Below, one piece after another: positions 12,498 through 23,258 of a DNA stretch of 64,000 nt (positions within the stretch are counted from its first letter, which is position 1; every line of letters starts with the position of its first letter). The translations under genes and the position numbers were made by a program. Under the pieces are notes generated by a model. The model did no database searches and was not told the DNA's origin. It was given only the letters and a program-made list of their open reading frames with translations. This DNA is from Ochotona curzoniae (lineage: Eukaryota; Chordata; Mammalia; Lagomorpha; Ochotonidae), in NCBI RefSeq assembly GCF_017591425.1, contig NW_024466218.1, forward strand, positions 8,610,001 to 8,674,000. Reading direction: 5' to 3'.

Positions 12498-12806
12498 AGG
12501 GCCCGGTGCCATAGCCCAGTGGCTAAATCCTTGCCTTTCACAGGCCGGGATCCATATGGGCACCAGTTTGTGTCTTGGCTGCTCCACAGCTCCTTGCTTG
12601 TGGCCTGGGAAAGCAGTAGAGGATGGTCCAAAGCATGGAACCCTGCACCCGCATGGGAGACGCGGAAGGAGCTCCAGGTTTCAGATTGGCTCAGCTCCAG
12701 CTGCTGCGGCCACTTGGGGTGTGAATCAGCAGATGAAAGATCTTCCTCTCTGTCTCTCCTTCTTTTTGTAAACCTGAGTTTCCAATTAAAATAGATTAAA
12801 AAATAA
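12498..12806 (+). mobile_element. C-SINE, younger type
   Basis: Starts GGGCCCGGTGCCATAGCCCA, contains GTGGCCTGGGAAAGCAGTAG and ends AGTTTCCAATTAAAATAG. Full length. The open frames over it on both strands are repeat artefacts. Confidence 0.88.
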
Positions 12807-13219
12807 CTTGGTAACAATATCATATATAAAAAAAAGGAGAGAGTTATCCCTCCACCTCTGTTACATGAAGACAATTATCCCACTGCAATCTCTACCATTT
12901 GTTTATTTCCCCCTGTGAATGTACCTCATTGATTTTAACAGCGGCGGAATGCATTCTACGAATGGACATGGCTTAATTTATTTTGATCAGTTCCTTATTT
13001 TTAGACATATGGTTTTCCAGTGTTAAGCAATTATGAGTAATACTGCGATGTACTTCTTGATAGTTTAGTTATCCCCTTAGGATAAAGTACCAGATGTAGA
13101 ACTGCATGAACAAAAGTTGTATATCTTTTTGAAAAGCTGAACTATGTCCATTATATCTCATCAAAGCTATAATTATCTATACTTCTATCACATGAAGTTA
13201 TGAATTTCCATATGTATTT

Positions 13220-13534
13220 CTTTTTTATTTTATTTTTATTGGAAAGCCATGTATACAGAGAGGAGGAGAGACAAAGAAGAAAATCTTCCATCCACTGCTT
13301 CACTCCTCAAGTGGCTGCAATGCAGTTGAGCCCATGTGAAGCCAGGAGCCAGAAGCCTCTTCTGGGTTTCCCATATAGCTGCAGGGTCCCAAGGCTTTGG
13401 GTCATCCTCTACTGCTTTCCCAGGCCACAAGCAGGGAGCCGGATGGGAAACAGGCCTGCTGGGAAACAAACAGAAATGGAATTCTGTTGTGTGCAAGGCA
13501 AGGACCTTAGCTGCTAGGCCACTGTCCTGGGACC
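13220..13534 (-). mobile_element. C-SINE, younger type, inside the L1 remnant
   Basis: TTATTTTTATTGGAAAGCC at the tail, ACTGCTTTCCCAGGCCACAA inside. It splits the old L1 on the same strand and is therefore younger than it. Confidence 0.85.
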
Positions 13535-13662
13535 TCTGTATGCATTTCATGCTTACCAATGTGAAAGGTAAAGCATTTATCCTGAATCTATTTACTCATA
13601 TTTTTATTTTCAATATTTTCAGTTATTGAATACAATAATTTTTTTGAGATATTTATCTGGCT

Positions 13663-13725
13663 ATTTAGATATCTTCTTCACTTGATCTTAGCCAAAAGGC
13701 CGAGAAGCGATTTAGATATCTTCTT
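13663..13725. repeat. Target-site duplication around the U2 fragment
   Basis: Two identical 16-bp copies of ATTTAGATATCTTCTT bracket the U2 fragment. The implied first nick on the plus strand, CTTCTT/ACTG, resembles the L1 endonuclease site TTTT/AA. Perfect identity of the repeats suggests a fairly recent event. Confidence 0.9.
13679..13711 (-). pseudogene. U2 snRNA micro-pseudogene (first 33 nt)
   Basis: The minus strand reads the exact first 33 nucleotides of U2 snRNA (starting ATCGCTTCTCGGCC, ending AAGATCAAGTG) and stops just before the branch-point recognition sequence. It is flanked by perfect 16-bp direct repeats (ATTTAGATATCTTCTT at 13663-13678 and 13710-13725; the first two U2 bases overlap the right repeat). 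There is no poly-A. This is the hallmark of a 5'-complete, 3'-truncated snRNA retropseudogene made by L1 machinery. It sits inside an old L1 remnant. Too short to be functional. Confidence 0.93.
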
Positions 13726-14490
13726 ACTGATTACTTTTTATGTGATTGGAATGTTATATTGCTTGAACTTATATACTTTCTTCAAACCTTACATGTTTTC
13801 CCTTCAATGTAATCAGCATTTTGAAATTTTTCCTATGTGATTTTGCGCCTGGGTGCAAGGATTTGAGCAATGTGATATGGTGAGCTCTAAACTGGCGGTG
13901 CTGTTACCTTCCCCTCCAACTCTGGGGACTTTGGCCAAGTTACTCATGAGTGGGTGAGCTACCTGCACCCACTGGGTATGGACAGTAATGTTTCTGCTGT
14001 GTTGGAATACACAGGTAGCTTCCCACAGCAAAAAATTATCCAGTCTAAAAGTTCAACAGTACTGAGACTGAGAGATGTTGATATAACTGCTAATATATTC
14101 TAGTCCTTTGATGGTTCCACTTACTATTTAACTGAATTTCCGTTGGTGTATTATTTAGACAATTTTCCTGATTTGTGAATTATACACTAAATCTATAAAA
14201 AAACCCATATTCAAATGCATACTTTTTTGTATTTTTTGGGGGGAACATTTATCCTAGTGGGTTATTTTCCTTCCCAACTATTTAAATTTCTACATATTTA
14301 TCACACAGTTTCAGATCTAGTAGCAAAAATTCTCACGTGCGACTTTCTAATTCACAACTTTGAATGGCAAGAAACAAGAGAAACAAAAGCAAAAGAGAAA
14401 TTACAGATTGATAAGAGTCTGTAATGTCTTTCAAACCTATGAAAAGATGTTCAACTTTTCTCTTACTAAGAAAAACTCAAAATTACAATA

Positions 14491-14705
14491 AGGGGCATGG
14501 CATTCTGGTGGAGTGGGTTAAGGAGCCACTTGCAAATCTGCTTCCCATATCAGAATGCTGGTTCAAGTCCAGGATGCTCCACTTCCCATCCAGCTCCATG
14601 CTCATGTACCTGGGAAAGCAGTAGAGACACCATGTGTCATCTACCACACACTGATAAACATCCAGAAGCTTGACCAAGACTCAGCGGATGAAGCTATGGG
14701 ATAAG
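14491..14705 (+). mobile_element. C-SINE, 3'-truncated
   Basis: Head AGGGGCATGGCATTCTGG, then TCAAGTCCAGGATGCTCCAC and ATGTACCTGGGAAAGCAGTAG. The tail region is lost or rearranged. Confidence 0.65.
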
Positions 14706-15014
14706 AGGCCTGTTCCACAGCTGTAGACAATGCAGCATGACACAAGCCCTGGTGGGGATCTGGACATCATGAAAACCAAAAAACACACATGCTTGTCCCT
14801 CCACTTAGCCATCTTCTTTGTAAGAACTCACCCTGAAGACGTCCCTCCTACAGTGTGGAAATTCTGTGGACAAAATGACTTACTACAGCATTGCCTGTAT
14901 TGGTAAATATATCAGAAACAATCTAAATGCTTATACACATGGGACTGATGGAATAAACTATGTTTTTTTCTTTTCACCCACACAAGAGTGTATACAAACT
15001 AGAATGGAGATGAT

Positions 15015-15270
15015 GTGGGTGGACATTTGGTTTAGTGGTTCAGCTGCTGCTTGGGATTCCCACACCCCATACTGGGGTGACTTGGTCTTATTCTTGCTAC
15101 TCTACTTCGGATTCAGCTTTCAGCTGATGTGTTTCTTGATACAGGAGATGATGCCCAAGTGCTTTGGTCTCTGTCACTAATATGGGAGGTCTGGACAGAG
15201 CTTCTGGTTTCAAGTTGGCCCAGCACTGGTTGTTGTGGGCATTCGTGGAGTGAAGCAGCAGATAGTGCCT
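15015..15270 (+). mobile_element. C-SINE, older type
   Basis: GTGGACATTTGGTTTAGTGG head, GATGCCCAAGTGCTTTGGTC inside, TGGAGTGAAGCAGCAGATAG near the end. No tail. Confidence 0.65.
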
Positions 15271-15442
15271 AGTTTATAAAACTGGAAGACTACTATTTGT
15301 TTTATTGGTCATGTGAATGCATGTAAACAACTGCCCATAGTTTCTGCACTGTACGCTGCCTAAATGGATGTAATTCTTACCATTACTTTTACTGACAATA
15401 AAACACTTTACTTACTATAATTATTTTATGTGGCATTTCATA

Positions 15443-15787
15443 TTTCTCTCTATATTTTCTTTAAGATTTATTGATTTTTACTGGAAAGGCACATCTACAG
15501 AGAGGAGAGACAGAGAAAGATCTTCTGTACACTGGTTCACTCCATAAGTGACTGCAATGGCCGGAGCTGAGCAGATACAAAACCAGGAACTTATTTCAGG
15601 TCTCCCATGTGTGTGCCGGGTCCACAGGCATTGGGTTGTCCTCCACTGCCTTCTCAGGCCATAAGCAGGGAGCTGGATGGGAAGTAGAGCAGCCAGGACA
15701 TAAACTGTTGCCCATATGGCATCCCAGAACTTTCAAGGCAAGGAATTAGCTATTGAATCATTATGCCAGGACCTTTCTCTCTATATT
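15443..15787 (-). mobile_element. C-SINE, younger type, with target-site repeats
   Basis: Body 15457-15773, with GATTTATTGATTTTTACTGGAAAGG at the tail side. Perfect 14-bp repeats TTTCTCTCTATATT lie at 15443-15456 and 15774-15787. It abuts a second C-SINE of the same orientation. Confidence 0.88.
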
Positions 15788-16030
15788 GTAAATATTTATT
15801 TACTTACTTATTTGAAAGACATTGTTACAGAGACATAAAAACAAATAGACATGTCTTCCTTCTGTTGGCTCACGCCCCAAATGTCCACAACAGCCAGACC
15901 TGGGTCCGGCTAAAACCAGGAGCCTAAAATCTGCATCTGCTTTCCCAGCTACGTTAGCAGGGAGCTCGACTGGAAGTGGAGAGCCAGGACTAAAAGTGGT
16001 AGCAACATGGGATGCCTGTATTGCAGGACC
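15788..16030 (-). mobile_element. C-SINE, older type
   Basis: ATTTATTTACTTACTTATTTG at the tail, then TCACGCCCCAAATGTCCAC and TTAGCAGGGAGCTCGACTGG. The neighbouring younger SINE jumped into its tail flank. Confidence 0.7.
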
Positions 16031-16408
16031 ACAACATCTATAACTTTATACTTCAATTCTAAGTTTTCTTACACTACGGTTTTGAAGCCCAAACCTCAAC
16101 TTGTAAACATTATCCATCTCCCTGTACCAAAGACTTGCCCAAATTTTTGCTATATATGTTTTCTCAGAATAAAGCTTCATGTCAGGATAGAGCCCAAAAT
16201 ATCATTAGTCACATCTTGAAGGAAGTGAACATATGGACATAATTAAAAATATATCACTTTTGAATAGACTAGTCTGCAAAACTCTGAGCCACAGTGCTGT
16301 ACTTCCTTTTCACTGGAACTTTGTAAACAAATTGGCAGGTCCCCCATTTGGGTAAGCATGGAGACAGGGATGTTGAGACGAAGGATATGAATGAGATTTG
16401 AGAAGCAA

Positions 16409-16417
16409 ATGCGCGCG

Positions 16418-16466
<49 letters not shown>
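16409..16466. repeat. Alternating purine-pyrimidine tract (GC)n(CA)21
   Basis: 58 bases alternate strictly: a GC-rich head (ATGCGCGCGTGCGCGC) runs into 21 CA units. The minus-strand reading gives poly-Cys/Val frames, which are artefacts. Confidence 0.95.
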
Positions 16467-16468
<2 letters not shown>

Positions 16469-19400
16469 ATAGGCAAACTATTCCCAGCCAAAATACAGAG
16501 AGCCAACAGGGCTTCCCAACTGGGAAGGGATAACAAAGCCCGTATTTCTCTTTAAATTGATACCAGATTTCTCTTTATAAACATGTACCTTCCAGAATGA
16601 GAGAATTATAGGTGTGGCAAAGCACTGCACACCAAATAAACTGAAACAGAAGTCAGCCAGCTTTGGGGATGTGAATCAGACAGTGCATGTACTAACGAAA
16701 CAAGTCCAAATGACCCTTCTTAAATGATACTGTCTGGCCCCGTCAATGGAGTTACCTTGGCGTGTATGTGCGTGTACGTCTTAGTAAGTTACTCCTACTC
16801 TCATACATAAAAATGTGTAACATATGTGAGTGCAATCTGCAACTCCGTGCCTCCAACTCTGATGTCATCATTAATGCCGGCAATTAGCCCTGCCTAAATT
16901 ATAAGGCTAACTAAATTAGAAGGCCAGTTTTGTGGTCGCTCTCAGTGACAGATGAAGAATCCCATAAACGAATGCTCTTCTTTTGGCAGTTGAGCTGGTC
17001 TCCTTAGGTTTCTACAGATGTGATTGATTTGCATAATTTCCTTCCTCTTTTATTATTTTTTTAACAGTGAAAGAAACAAAGCATTCTGTCTAAGTGCTTC
17101 GGTATGTGTGCCTGGTTAACATTTCCAGCTTCAATGTTTCCTGAGAGGAAGTAATTCAGAGTGTTATCTAAACAACTCTAATAGGTCTAATCCAGGAAAC
17201 TATCAGGGCTTTGCTGCTCACAAGATCACTCAGTTATTACCCCACGGTCAGGAAACATCTTAACACACGGATGTCCATTTTACACGCATACACTCTGATG
17301 GTTCTTAACAAACAAAACATGCAACAGAGGTTAATATCCCAACTCTTCAGCAAAAATCAGGATTGACTGATATGTAGGTTAAATAGATAACATATCATTA
17401 ATGTTATATCTTTTACCAAATTCAACTTTTATAATTTTATAATTCTTTGGCAGAAAATGACAAAGAAAGCACATTAAGGGTTAAGACTGAACGTCAATCC
17501 TGAGTGCTCCCTTCAAGCCCCCTACAGGAAATAGGGCAAAAATGACGAGTCTGATGGCACAGTGATGGCATGGTGATGGTACGGCAAAGGGCTAGCCAGT
17601 GGGGAGTGCTGCAGAGGTCGCAAAACCTCAGATGATTAAAAAGGAAAATAAACATCGGAGCTGTCTTGAAACACTAAAATGATAATAAACCCTGCAATTG
17701 TGTTCAATGTCTCACCCTCAATGAATCTTGAAAATAAAAGACATCTCACTCATCCTGAAGAAGATATGCATTTTTTAAAAAACCACAAAATAAATAAAAA
17801 ATTAGCTACATTTAAACCCATTTAATCTTCTCTCTGAAAACTCCTCTTTACATGAGACAAAATTCAGGTAGCACAGCAGTCAGTCATCTCTGACGGCTGG
17901 GGAAGGCAGCCAGGAACCAGGCAGTACATCAGCAGGCTTCTGAGCAGCCAGGAAGGAGGGGGGCTGCTACTGTTAGGACTTAAAGGGAACATCGCTGTGG
18001 ACCTAACTGGTGTCCTGACTCCTGTCTAATCAAAGCTCTAGAACACGAGGTGACCAGCTCCCAGCTCATGGCAGTGCACAGGTTGGGATGAGAAACTCAA
18101 GCTGGAAACACAGCCTCCAGACTCCTACGGTAGACATCCTAACAGCACAAGACACAACAAACAGACTCCTCAGAAACCCACTTCTGCACAGGAACATCTC
18201 ACTGAACTGTTCGGGGTTTTGACGAATTACAGAACAGGAGGTGAAGGATACTTTAAATTTGATCTAGGTTTCTCTATAAGATGGCAGGATATTACAAAAT
18301 ATTTTGTGAACTGGAGGAAAATTTCATCATTTTGGATAGCATCTGTTAAAAATCCACAGCCGAAAGCTGGCAAGCCAGATCACTTTGCTGCAAAGTCTTA
18401 AACAGCTCACAGAAACGATTTCTCTTTTGAAAACAACAAACAAACAACTCAGGAAAACCTGTCTCCCTGCCATTATTTAAAACTTATAAAACAGAACGAG
18501 AAGATTCCTTTTCTGAATTACCAATACAGAAACGGGGAGTGATATTTTAAACTCAGGATGACTGCTACAAGTGAATTGTACTCTGATAACACGAGAAACC
18601 ACAAAGATCGCTAATACTTCAGCACCATTATTTTGCACTATTTTCCAGGACAATGATGGGACAGCTAATGTATACAGAATTCTAAACAAAGTCTCCTTTG
18701 GTTTTGTCTGTACTTTAAAAGACAAATGTGGGAGAGCATAAATAATCCTGACAAGAGTAGAATCAAAAGTAGCCAAAGAGCTCTTCCATTAATGAATTTT
18801 CAAGGTCTTGTCTATAGCTGTTCTGTTAAAGTGAATAAAGAAAGTAAGATGAGACATGTTTAATTTGTTAACTGCGTTATCTATGGAAATAAGACACAGT
18901 CTAACAGGCTGGCCAAGAGGGAAGGTCTTTATTTCCTCAGTGCATTTTCAGGTGGCAACTTTGAAAAGGTTAATACATTAGGATAAAAGGCATACAGATT
19001 GCCTCTCATCTGTGACGTGGGAAAGAGACCGGTAGATTATCAGTGGCTTGGATGCCTTGGGAGAAATTTAAAGTTCAGTGTCAAGTTGCATGGATCATGT
19101 TAAAGTTTAGAACTCTTGCCTATCTATTTGGTGGCGCATTTCAGCCTCTTCAGTTTATCTGTTACACTGCTTCTAGCGTTCCGACCACAAAGCAAGGGCC
19201 AAAGTCCTACCAGCTTGTTAACAACTTAATAATTTTGGGTTAAAACTTTACATTAATGTTTTGGAAGGAGTTCATTTTGAGTCATGATGTTCAACTGATG
19301 GAAACTATGCTGATGCTGATAGAGAAAATATCAAGGCAATGTGTAGGATTTTATTGTTATTCGAACACTGGCATCATACTCTAGTGTAAGATCTACAAAG

Positions 19401-20171
19401 CTGTATGGTTTTTGCATAAGAGCTGCGTAAGTCTGTGTGCCAGACTGCAACTGTTCTAAAAACAAAAAACGAGGTGTTTGGCTTTATACCAAACAACATG
19501 CAGTAATGATTGAACATGTTCAGCTATTTTAAAAAAGAAATGAATTAACTATCCAAGCTATAGTGTCACTGTGAAAGTATATTCTGATTTCTGATCGCAA
19601 TCTTGAGTCTTACCTCAAATCCACAAATAGAATATGACAGACCCCAGACAGTGGCTAGATTGAAGTAGCTTTGCCTAAAGAGGCTGGTGAACACAGCCAT
19701 TCTTACTTTTCATATGTGTTTGAAGTAGAATTAGGAGATGTCCAGATGCCAAATGTGACAACTATAAAAATGAAGTGTGCAAATCTTAGTCATATTGAAT
19801 TACTTATGGTATTTTACCATTTTATTCTTGGTTACATTTCTTAGCACAGATGCTCTCTGAATTACAATGGGATTACATCTTGATAAACTCACTGTAAGTT
19901 ACAAATGCACTTGAGACACCTGATCTTCTGAACATTCTGGCTTAGCCACCAAGCATGCTGTAGTGTGTTGGCTGTTCATTCGCATGATTACAGGGCTGAC
20001 AGGGAGCTGTGCTTGCTACCCCTCACAGCTTCACCAAACAGCATCACACCGCATGCTTCCAGCCTAGGAAAGATCTGAATCCAAAAGTCAAAGGACAGCT
20101 TCTAGATAAGAAGTCACATCACAGTCAAGTGAAAAATTCCCAAGCCAAGTCATCAGGGACTGGCACTGGGT
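16467..20171. other. Repeat-poor intronic block
   Basis: 3.7 kb with no C-SINE and no recognisable LINE, while the rest of the window averages about one SINE per 1.5 kb. It contains TGATGTCATCATTAATG (16860-16876), CAATTAG (16881-16887) and TGATTGATTTGCAT (17021-17034, which includes the octamer ATTTGCAT). No exon or open frame of note. Confidence 0.5.
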
Positions 20172-20410
20172 GCTCTGGGTTAAGTTGCTGTTTGTAAGAC
20201 CAGCAACTTATATCAAGGTGCCGGCTGGAGTCCCAGCAACCCCATTTCTGATCCAGCTTCCTGCTAATGTTCCTATCAAGGTAGGGGAAGATGGCCCAAG
20301 TACTTGGGTCCTTGCCACATATGGGGGAAAGAGGATGGAGTTCCTGGCTCCTGACTTTGGCCTGGTCCATCCTGGCTGTAATGCCTATTTGGGGTACCAG
20401 TGGCCTGCCC
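20172..20410 (+). mobile_element. C-SINE, older type, 3'-truncated
   Basis: GGTTAAGTTGCTGTTTGTAAG head, TCTGATCCAGCTTCCTGCTAA and GAAGATGGCCCAAGTACTTGG inside. Confidence 0.7.
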
Positions 20411-21157
20411 TGGACCATACAATATGGAAATAGCTTTTAAGAGTCTGAGCCAGTAGGAATAGTGCCCATCTTCCACACTGAAAATCCCAGTGGACTGGAG
20501 GAGCAGCACATCCTCCCTGAAATCCCACACTCTGGGTTGCCTTTCCCAGCTGAGACAATGCAAATTTGTTTTGTCTTGGAGGGGAATCTGCACTGGAACA
20601 GCTGAAAGCATGGGCCTCACTAGTTGAAATGAAAAAGACTGCAACGTTATATCAGGCTCCCTCAGGTTGAGGTGCAGTACTTTTAAATGCAGAGAGCCTG
20701 GGGTCTATAGCAGTGAGGAGCGGATACCTTGGACTCACTGCCAAATCCAAGGCTGCTCCTTCTTCTCACTCCCTCCAAACTGTCACTAGAGAGAGAATCT
20801 CTTTCAAAAGTGGATTTGTGGCTCATTAGTTTGATGGCAGGGAAAGCAAGCATGGGAAAATCTCTCACCATCACTGGATGATGTTTGAAAGGCTGGAAGA
20901 TATTTAAAATAACTCACTAAGAAATGCTGTAATAAGTCTCCAAAAACAGAATTTAAAGTGAATGGTATTTTGAAAGAATAAAAAAGCTATTATATACTAA
21001 TCTTGACATGAAAGACTCTTAATATAAGACACTGAGCATAAAGCATTAAAGAATAAGTGAAATAATCTGTGGTGGGACAATACTTACAAATGTGAAGCAA
21101 TTTCAAATGAATTTGTGTTCTGACTCAGGGATTAGCACTTTTTTCTTTTTTTTTTTT
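20411..21157. other. No gene or repeat recognised
   Basis: Between two C-SINEs; short frames only. Confidence 0.4.
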
Positions 21158-21440
21158 AAGTAAATTATTTATTTGAAAGTCAGAGTTACACACACACACC
21201 TGCTTTTTCAATCCCCAGATAGCTGAAATAGCTTGGGCTGGACTAGGCTGAAATTAGGAGCAAACAAGCTTCATCTTCATGAGGGTGATAGCTGCCCAAG
21301 TACTTGGGTCATCTGCTGCTACCTTCTAGCAGAGAGCTGGATCAGAAGTGGGGCAGACGGGACAGGAATCAGCATCCCAGTGGGATGCTGGCATCATCAG
21401 CAGCAGTTTCACCTGCTACACTACAGCACCACAGCACCTG
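21158..21440 (-). mobile_element. C-SINE, older type
   Basis: AAATTATTTATTTGAAAGTC at the tail, AGCAGAGAGCTGGATCAGAAG inside, CAGTGGGATGCTGGCATCATC at the head. Confidence 0.78.
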
Positions 21441-22119
21441 CACTGGCACAACTTTTCTTATGGGGATAGACAAGAGCAAAATATCATCTCTTGTAACTAC
21501 TCTGCTGTGCTTTTGCTCTAAAAGCAGCCAGAGACAAAATACAAACAAGTGGACATTGCTTTGCATAACAATGTACAAAAATAGGCCTACCAGGTAATTG
21601 CAAAGGACTTGAACTGAACTGAATGATCTTACTCCCAATTTGGATATGAAGACTATATGGGCCCAAGGGCTCTGATAACCTGTGGAAGCTCACGGTCACT
21701 GCCTGGACCTGGGGCCTAAACTCAGCTCCAAATACAGAGCCTGTGTCACTATACAGTCAGATTCATTCAGTAGCTCACAATGACTTGTTTAGAGGAAAAA
21801 AAAAAGGCCTTGGAATTGGTGTGGATTCTTAAAATTTTACTTTTTTTTTTTTTAATTACTAAGATATATAGCAATGAGCCTTTTCTGGGGACTGCCAACT
21901 CAGGAATAGGAATCTGCTGACTTAAGGAAAAAACATGAGAATAGAGTTGGTTGATGAAAAAATGAAAAGAAGTAAGAAAAAGCTATTAGAAGCATACACA
22001 ATTATGTAGGAAAGCAAGTAAACAGCAACAAAACTGTTTCCCTAAGGAAATCCAAAGCAGAATGGTAAAAAGTATAAAAAAAAAAGAGGCAGGAGACTGC
22101 TGTTCATTTTCTTTTTTTC

Positions 22120-22395
22120 AAAGTTTCATTTCAGTTATTTAAAAAGATAGGACGACAGAGGAATTTTATCTGCCGGTTCACTCCCCTAAATCATAGTAAC
22201 AGGGTGGGCCACATGAAAGCCAGAAGCCAGGAGCTCCATCTGGTTTTTCCATGTGGACAACAGGGGCTGAGGTGTCTGGTTCATCTTCTGCCACCTTCTC
22301 AGGTGCATGTTTAGCAGGGAGTTGGACTGCAACTGGAGCAGCTGGAACTCACACTGGCGCTCAGATGGGATGCTGTGTTGGCCTTGCAGTGGGTG
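22120..22395 (-). mobile_element. C-SINE, older type
   Basis: AGTTTCATTTCAGTTATTT at the tail, GAAAGCCAGAAGCCAGGAGC inside, CTCAGATGGGATGCTGTG at the head. Confidence 0.68.
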
Positions 22396-22779
22396 TCTGA
22401 AGCTGCAAGGTCACATCAGCCCCTGACTGCTATTATGGACACAGAATCTCATTTACCTTCACAGGGACTGGAGGAGCAGCACACAACACACTGTCTCATC
22501 TCACGTTTTCAGTTTCTATGTTGCACCTCACTTTCTCAAATACTATCTACTCAAAAAGTTCCTGAACCCCATCAGGAATGGGATTTTTACTGGAGCTGCA
22601 TATCTTGCAGTCAAACTTCCTCAACCAGTGAGGACTGGCTGCCTCAGAGCACACTCCGAACCCTTCCGTTGATCTGGGTTCCAAGCTTACCTGGCAGAAG
22701 CTCCACTCTGCCTGAGTCCAACTTTCCATCTACTCTGCTGCATCGCCCTGTTTAACTTCCTCCTCAGGTCTCTGAGCTC

Positions 22780-22990
22780 ATTATGATTTCCTTCCTGCCA
22801 AAGCTTCCAATGGCTTCCCACATTGCCAAATTCATGTTATCTCTGAATCTTCTAACTCAGTTGCTACATAGTATCTAGCACAGTTGCACATTTCTCCTTG
22901 AAACTTGGCTTCTGGGGCAGCCCCTGCTTTGAGTTGTCCTTCTACCTCATTGCTATCCTTTTCAGCCTCTTCTTCTAGAACCCCAAATGG
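22780..22990 (+). mobile_element. L2-like fragment
   Basis: CTTCCAATGGCTTCCCACATT matches the conserved L2 phrase CCAATGGCTTCCCAT. The following pyrimidine-rich sequence ends in CCTTTTCAGCCTCTTCTTC. It lies directly before the hAT MITE. Confidence 0.45.
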
Positions 22991-23027
22991 GGGCTGGGGG
23001 AAATGTCTTATTTCTTCACCTAGGCTT

Positions 23028-23258
23028 CAGGTTGGGGTTTCTCAAGATTAGCACTAAGAACTTCTGGGGTGGGATCACTTGTTGCTGTGTGGGAGCCTGA
23101 CAAGTGTGCCCTATGGAATGCTTAGGGGCGTTCCTGGCCTCTACCCATTAGAGGCAGGCAACAGCCTCCATCCCATAATCGTGACAATCAAAACTGTGTG
23201 CAGACATTACCAAATTCTCTTGAGGGCCAAACTCATCTATGGTTGACAACCACTAGTG
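23028..23258 (+). mobile_element. hAT-Charlie MITE (MER58/MER5 type)
   Basis: The left end GGGGTTTCTCAAGATTAGCAC and the right end GGTTGACAACCACTAG are imperfect inverted termini of the kind CAGGGTTTCTCAA...TTGAGAACCACTG. Internal phrases such as TTCCTGGCCTCTACCCATTAG and ATCGTGACAATCAAAA fit the same family. I am sure of the superfamily, less of the subfamily name. Confidence 0.7.

Larger units (their letters stand above)
12885..13790 (-). mobile_element. Old L1 remnant with two nested insertions
   Basis: The plus strand carries recognisable antisense L1M ORF2-3' phrases in order: the block around AATGCATTCTACGAATGGAC, then ACTGCATGAACAAAAG, then after a C-SINE (13220-13534) CTTACCAATGTGAAAGG, then GGCTATTTAGATATCTTCTT. 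The U2 fragment is inserted in that last phrase. The element is on the minus strand and much decayed. Ends are approximate. Confidence 0.6.

Noticed and set aside
16409..16466. CRISPR-like or regular spaced repeats (also 7147-7283)
   Set aside because: These are a microsatellite and a minisatellite in a mammalian intron, without spacers.
16243..16536. Cys/Val-repeat protein
   Set aside because: Translation of the CA microsatellite.
22375..22755. 126-codon plus-strand frame
   Set aside because: Starts in a C-SINE head and continues into pyrimidine-rich L2-like sequence; no protein motif.
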